From positions 565,001 to 629,000 of the forward strand of contig CM059192.1 of NCBI GenBank assembly GCA_030323885.1: a DNA stretch of 64,000 nucleotides. The letters are read 5' to 3'. This document shows, one piece after another, positions 60,754 through 64,000 of this stretch. The DNA comes from Branchipolynoe longqiensis. Lineage: Eukaryota; Annelida; Polychaeta; Phyllodocida; Polynoidae. The notes below the pieces were generated by a model. It was not told the DNA's origin, did not search any database, and worked only from the letters and a program-made list of their open reading frames with translations. Position 1 is the stretch's first letter; the number at the start of each line of letters is the position of its first letter. Position numbers and translations under genes: made by a program.

Positions 60754-61234
60754 CTGGCTCACCACCGTCACTAATACAACAGTTGAAACTGATACACAAT
60801 TCAGGGATGAAAGATTTCCGCGATTTCGCGCATTTCCGCGATTTTTTAATATTTACCGATTAAAGTTAAACAAAATGCCAAGGAGTATGGATGGATATCA
60901 CTATATGACAACAATTGGTTTGTTTGAATCTCGTTCTTATATGACCAAAAGTGTCGCTAGAAGATAAAACCCAAACAACAATGTATTAGATATGGGCGAC
61001 AATACAGTCACAACAAGGATAGCTGAAACCTGACTTCCAGCATTTTTCTGCGATTGCCTGACAGTGCTAATCCTATGGGGGGAAATTCGCGTTTTGGCAG
61101 AAATTCGTCATCGGCTTAATAATCTCGACTTGATTTTTTGAGTTTTATGCCAGAGACCACTTTCATCCCTGCACATACAAACAAGTGGTATTTTACATGT
61201 ACAATGGTTGTTAGCGCACTTTCACTCTCACCCA

Positions 61235-61562
61235 CCGGGCGCGGTGGACTAATCGGTAGAGAGCGGGCCTCGCATATGGAAGGTTGGGAGTTCAGTTCCC
61301 GTTCGAGTCAAACCAATGACTTAAAAATTGATACTTGTCACTTCCTAGCCTGGCGCTTGGCATTAATAGGATAGGTCAAGGACTGGTTGGCTCAGTGTCA
61401 GGATAATGTGACTAAGTGGGATATCGGATCATGGTACCGGCAGCTTGATTTCCCAGGAGAGCAGCACTATAAAGTCGCCATGAGTGCACACTGTCACAAG
61501 TCGGTACCCGTCCTGATATGACCTTAGATGTTGCAAGGATGTAAAAGTCCAACAACCAACCA
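61235..61562 (+). mobile_element. SINE family A, full-length copy
   Basis: Head 'ccgggcgcggtggactaatc', B-box-like 'gagttcagttccc', full body, tail 'gtaaaagtccaacaaccaac'. Confidence 0.87.
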
Positions 61563-61574
61563 CTGCACCCCAAC

Positions 61575-63130
61575 CCGGTAACAAATGTAGTGCCAGAACC
61601 CTACTTTGGTCATCAGTAAACATGTGTTTATAGGTTAAAGTGGTTCCAGAACCCTACTTACTTTGTTCATCAGTAAACATGTGTTTATGGGTTAAAGTGA
61701 GTCCAGAACCCTACTTACTTTGTTCATCAGTAAACATGTGTTTATGGGTTAAAGTGAGTCCAGAACCCTACTTACTTTGTTCATCAGTAAACATGTGTTT
61801 ATAGGTTAAAGTGGTTCCAGAACCCTACTTACTTTGTTCATCAGTAAACACGTGTTTATGGGTTAAAGTGAGTCCAGAACCCTACTTACTTTGTTCATCA
61901 GTAAACACGTGTTTATGGGTTAAAGTGAGTCCAGAACCCTACTTACTTTGGTCATCAGTAAACACGTGTTTATGGGTTAAAGTGGGTCCAGAACCCTACT
62001 TACTTTGTTCATCAGTAAACACATGTTTATGGGTTAAAGTGGGTCCAGAACCCTACTTACTTTGTTCATCAGTAAACACGTGTTTATGGGTTAAAGTGGA
62101 GTCCAGAACCCTACTTACTTTGTTCATCAGTAAACACGTGTTTATGGGTTAAAGTGGGTCCAGAACCCTACTTACTTTGTTCATCAGTAAACACGTGTTT
62201 ATGGGTTAAAGTGGGTCCAGAACCCTACTTACTTTGTTCATCAGTAAACACGTGTTTATGGGTTAAAGTGGGTCCAGAACCCTACTTACTTTGTTCATCA
62301 GTAAACACGTGTTTATGGGTTAAAGTGAGTCCAGAACCCTACTTACTTTGTTCATCAGTAAACATGTGTTTATGGGTTAAAGTGAGTCCAGAACCCTACT
62401 TACTTTGTTCATCAGTAAACACGTGTTTATGGGTTAAAGTGGGTCCAGAACCCTACTTACTTTGTTCATCAGTAAACATGTGTTTATGGGTTAAAGTGGG
62501 TCCAGAACCCTACTTACTTTGTTCATCAGTAAACACGTGTTTATGGGTTAAAGTGAGTCCAGAACCCTACTTACTTTGTTCATCAGTAAACACGTGTTTA
62601 TGGGTTAAAGTGAGTCCAGAACCCTACTTACTTTGGTCATCAGGAAACACGTGTTTATGGGTTAAAGTGAGTCCAGAACCCTACTTACTTTGTTCATCAG
62701 TAAACACGTGTTTATGGGTTAAAGTGAGTCCAGAACCCTACTTACTTTGTTCATCAGTAAACACGTGTTTATGGGTTAAAGTGAGTCCAGAACCCTACTT
62801 ACTTTGGTCATCAGTAAACACGTGTTTATGGGTTAAAGTGAGTCCAGAACCCTACTTACTTTGGTCATCAGTAAACATGTGTTTACGGGTTAAAGTGGTT
62901 CCAGAACCCTACTTACTTTGTTCATCAGTAACATGACCTGAAAGTGGTTCCAGAACCCTACTTTGGTCATCAGTAAACATGTGTTTATGGGTTCAAGCTG
63001 AGCTTAATGTGGGTGTAGAACCCTACTTTGGTCATCAGTAAACATGTGTTTATGGGTTCAAAGTGAGCTTAAAGTGGTTCCAAAACCCTACTTGCTTTGG
63101 TCATCAGTAAACATGTGTTTATGAGTTCAA
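61575..63130. repeat. 57-bp minisatellite in the UBE2O intron after exon 12
   Basis: About 27 units with 'gtccagaaccctacttactt' and 'catcagtaaacacgtgttta'. The last copies near 62930-63130 are diverged. 57 bp is 19 codons, which explains the 113- and 260-codon open frames of a repeating VKV..EPYLLCSSVN peptide; they are not genes. Confidence 0.94.
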
Positions 63131-63540
63131 CGTAAGCTGTGCCGGCCTATGTTGAAGGTTAGGGCTGAGACGCCCATTCGAATACACCAGTTCTTACCTT
63201 CAGTCCCTTTTCGCGGATTAGTGTGCGGTAACTCAGAACACGCATTATAGGAGCAGAAAAGGTGGTGTGAAAGCCAAGAAGTCATAGGAAATTTGCGTCT
63301 TTTTTCTTTTCTTTTCTTTTATTTTCAAAGCGATAATTCCACTGATGTTGGATTAGCCCCACCTATCTCTAATAATTGCTTTATTGTTACCAGTCGTATT
63401 TTCCACCAATAATATATATAGTGATTCTGGCGGAGTCGTGTGATTGTGCAGCCATTGGTTTGTTCTGGTCTGTTCCAACCCAACACAATGTGTCCCAGTT
63501 CATAGTACTTAAAGCGATGCATCAGGTTAATTGTTTGATT

Positions 63541-63863
63541 GTTAGAGTTTTATGTCCTGGCAACATCTAACGTCTTATCAGGATGTGTACTGACTTGCGA
63601 CAATGCGCACTCATGGTGACATTTTAGTGCTGCCCGACTGGGAAATCAGGCTGCCGGCATCATGACCTGATATCCCACTCAGTCACATTATCCTGACACT
63701 GAGCTAACCAGTCCTTGCCCTAGCCTATTAATGCCGAGCGCCTGGCTAGGAAGCAACAAGTATCAATTTGATAAAGTCATTGGTTTGACTCGACTGGGAG
63801 GGAAAACTCTCGATCTCCCGCACGCGAGGCCCGCACTCTACCGATTAGGCCACCACACCCGGT
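63541..63863 (-). mobile_element. SINE family A, full-length copy
   Basis: Minus strand, head at 63863 ('gtgtggtggcctaatcgg' read in reverse), complete body and tail. Confidence 0.87.
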
Positions 63864-64000
63864 GCCATGCATCAGATATTAAAAGTACAGAGGAACTTGT
63901 TCAGGTTGTCTTATATTCTAAATAAACCAATCCCAATGATTTTTCTAGACAATGGCTATTGCTATCAAAAATATATAATAATTTTTTTTAAATTGGTCAA

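Noticed and set aside
62154..62936. 260-codon plus-strand frame with a 19-residue repeat
   Set aside because: The 57-bp minisatellite unit is 19 codons, so openness is automatic; there is no start context or flanking coding sequence.
56268..64000. Search for the UBE2O coiled-coil, UBC-fold and catalytic Cys exons
   Set aside because: No frame in this stretch resembles those domains; only transposon and minisatellite sequence was found, so the gene continues outside the window.

Overview
This is a stretch of an animal nuclear genome. It contains intron-rich genes with GT-AG splicing, tRNA-derived SINEs, MITEs, LINE remnants and a very heavy minisatellite load (by my count about a quarter of the window). 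The two genes are clear metazoan orthologs, but their divergence from the human proteins and the compact, repeat-riddled introns point to an invertebrate. Minisatellites whose repeat unit contains an intron-exon boundary are, as I recall, a known peculiarity of amphioxus, so a cephalochordate is my leading guess. That is inference, not proof.

Layout. (1) 1-5.97 kb: no gene recognised; MITEs, an ~83-bp tandem array and short duplications. (2) 5.97-23.9 kb, minus strand: a complete MBOAT7-like gene (lysophosphatidylinositol acyltransferase). Seven coding exons join in perfect phase to a 502-residue protein with the family Asn/His pair at N339 and H374. Its introns hold a candidate solo LTR, SINEs, MITEs and large minisatellites. 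(3) 23.9-32.4 kb: the space between the two divergently transcribed genes, packed with inverted-repeat DNA elements, some nested. (4) 32.4-56.3 kb and beyond the right edge, plus strand: the first 12 coding exons (679 codons plus 2 nt) of UBE2O, the large E2/E3 hybrid ubiquitin ligase. They cover the N-terminal SH3-like conserved regions, the basic nuclear-localisation segment and an acidic stretch. The E2 catalytic domain is not in the window. (5) 56.3-64 kb: the last visible UBE2O intron, with a broken non-LTR retrotransposon, a nested pogo-like element, SINEs and a 57-bp minisatellite.

The most interesting structures are as follows. First, two minisatellites inside MBOAT7 are built from splice boundaries of the gene itself. 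One (6.4-7.5 kb) repeats the splice acceptor plus the first 19 nt of the exon that encodes the catalytic His, giving about 13 spare acceptor/19-nt micro-exon/donor cassettes upstream of the true exon. The other (14.5-15.3 kb) repeats the 3' end and donor of exon 3. Second, a Mutator-like inverted-repeat family (9-bp target duplications in two MITE copies) has a third copy carrying a GC-rich 1.8-kb cargo. The cargo has its own TATA box and a 387-codon ORF resembling a retroelement Gag/nucleocapsid, as a Pack-MULE would. Third, there is a dense series of nested insertions whose relative order can be read from target duplications.

MBOAT7 (membrane phosphoinositide acyl remodelling) and UBE2O (cytosolic/nuclear ubiquitylation) are not known to act together. 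Their head-to-head arrangement, 8.6 kb apart, gives no evidence of shared function.
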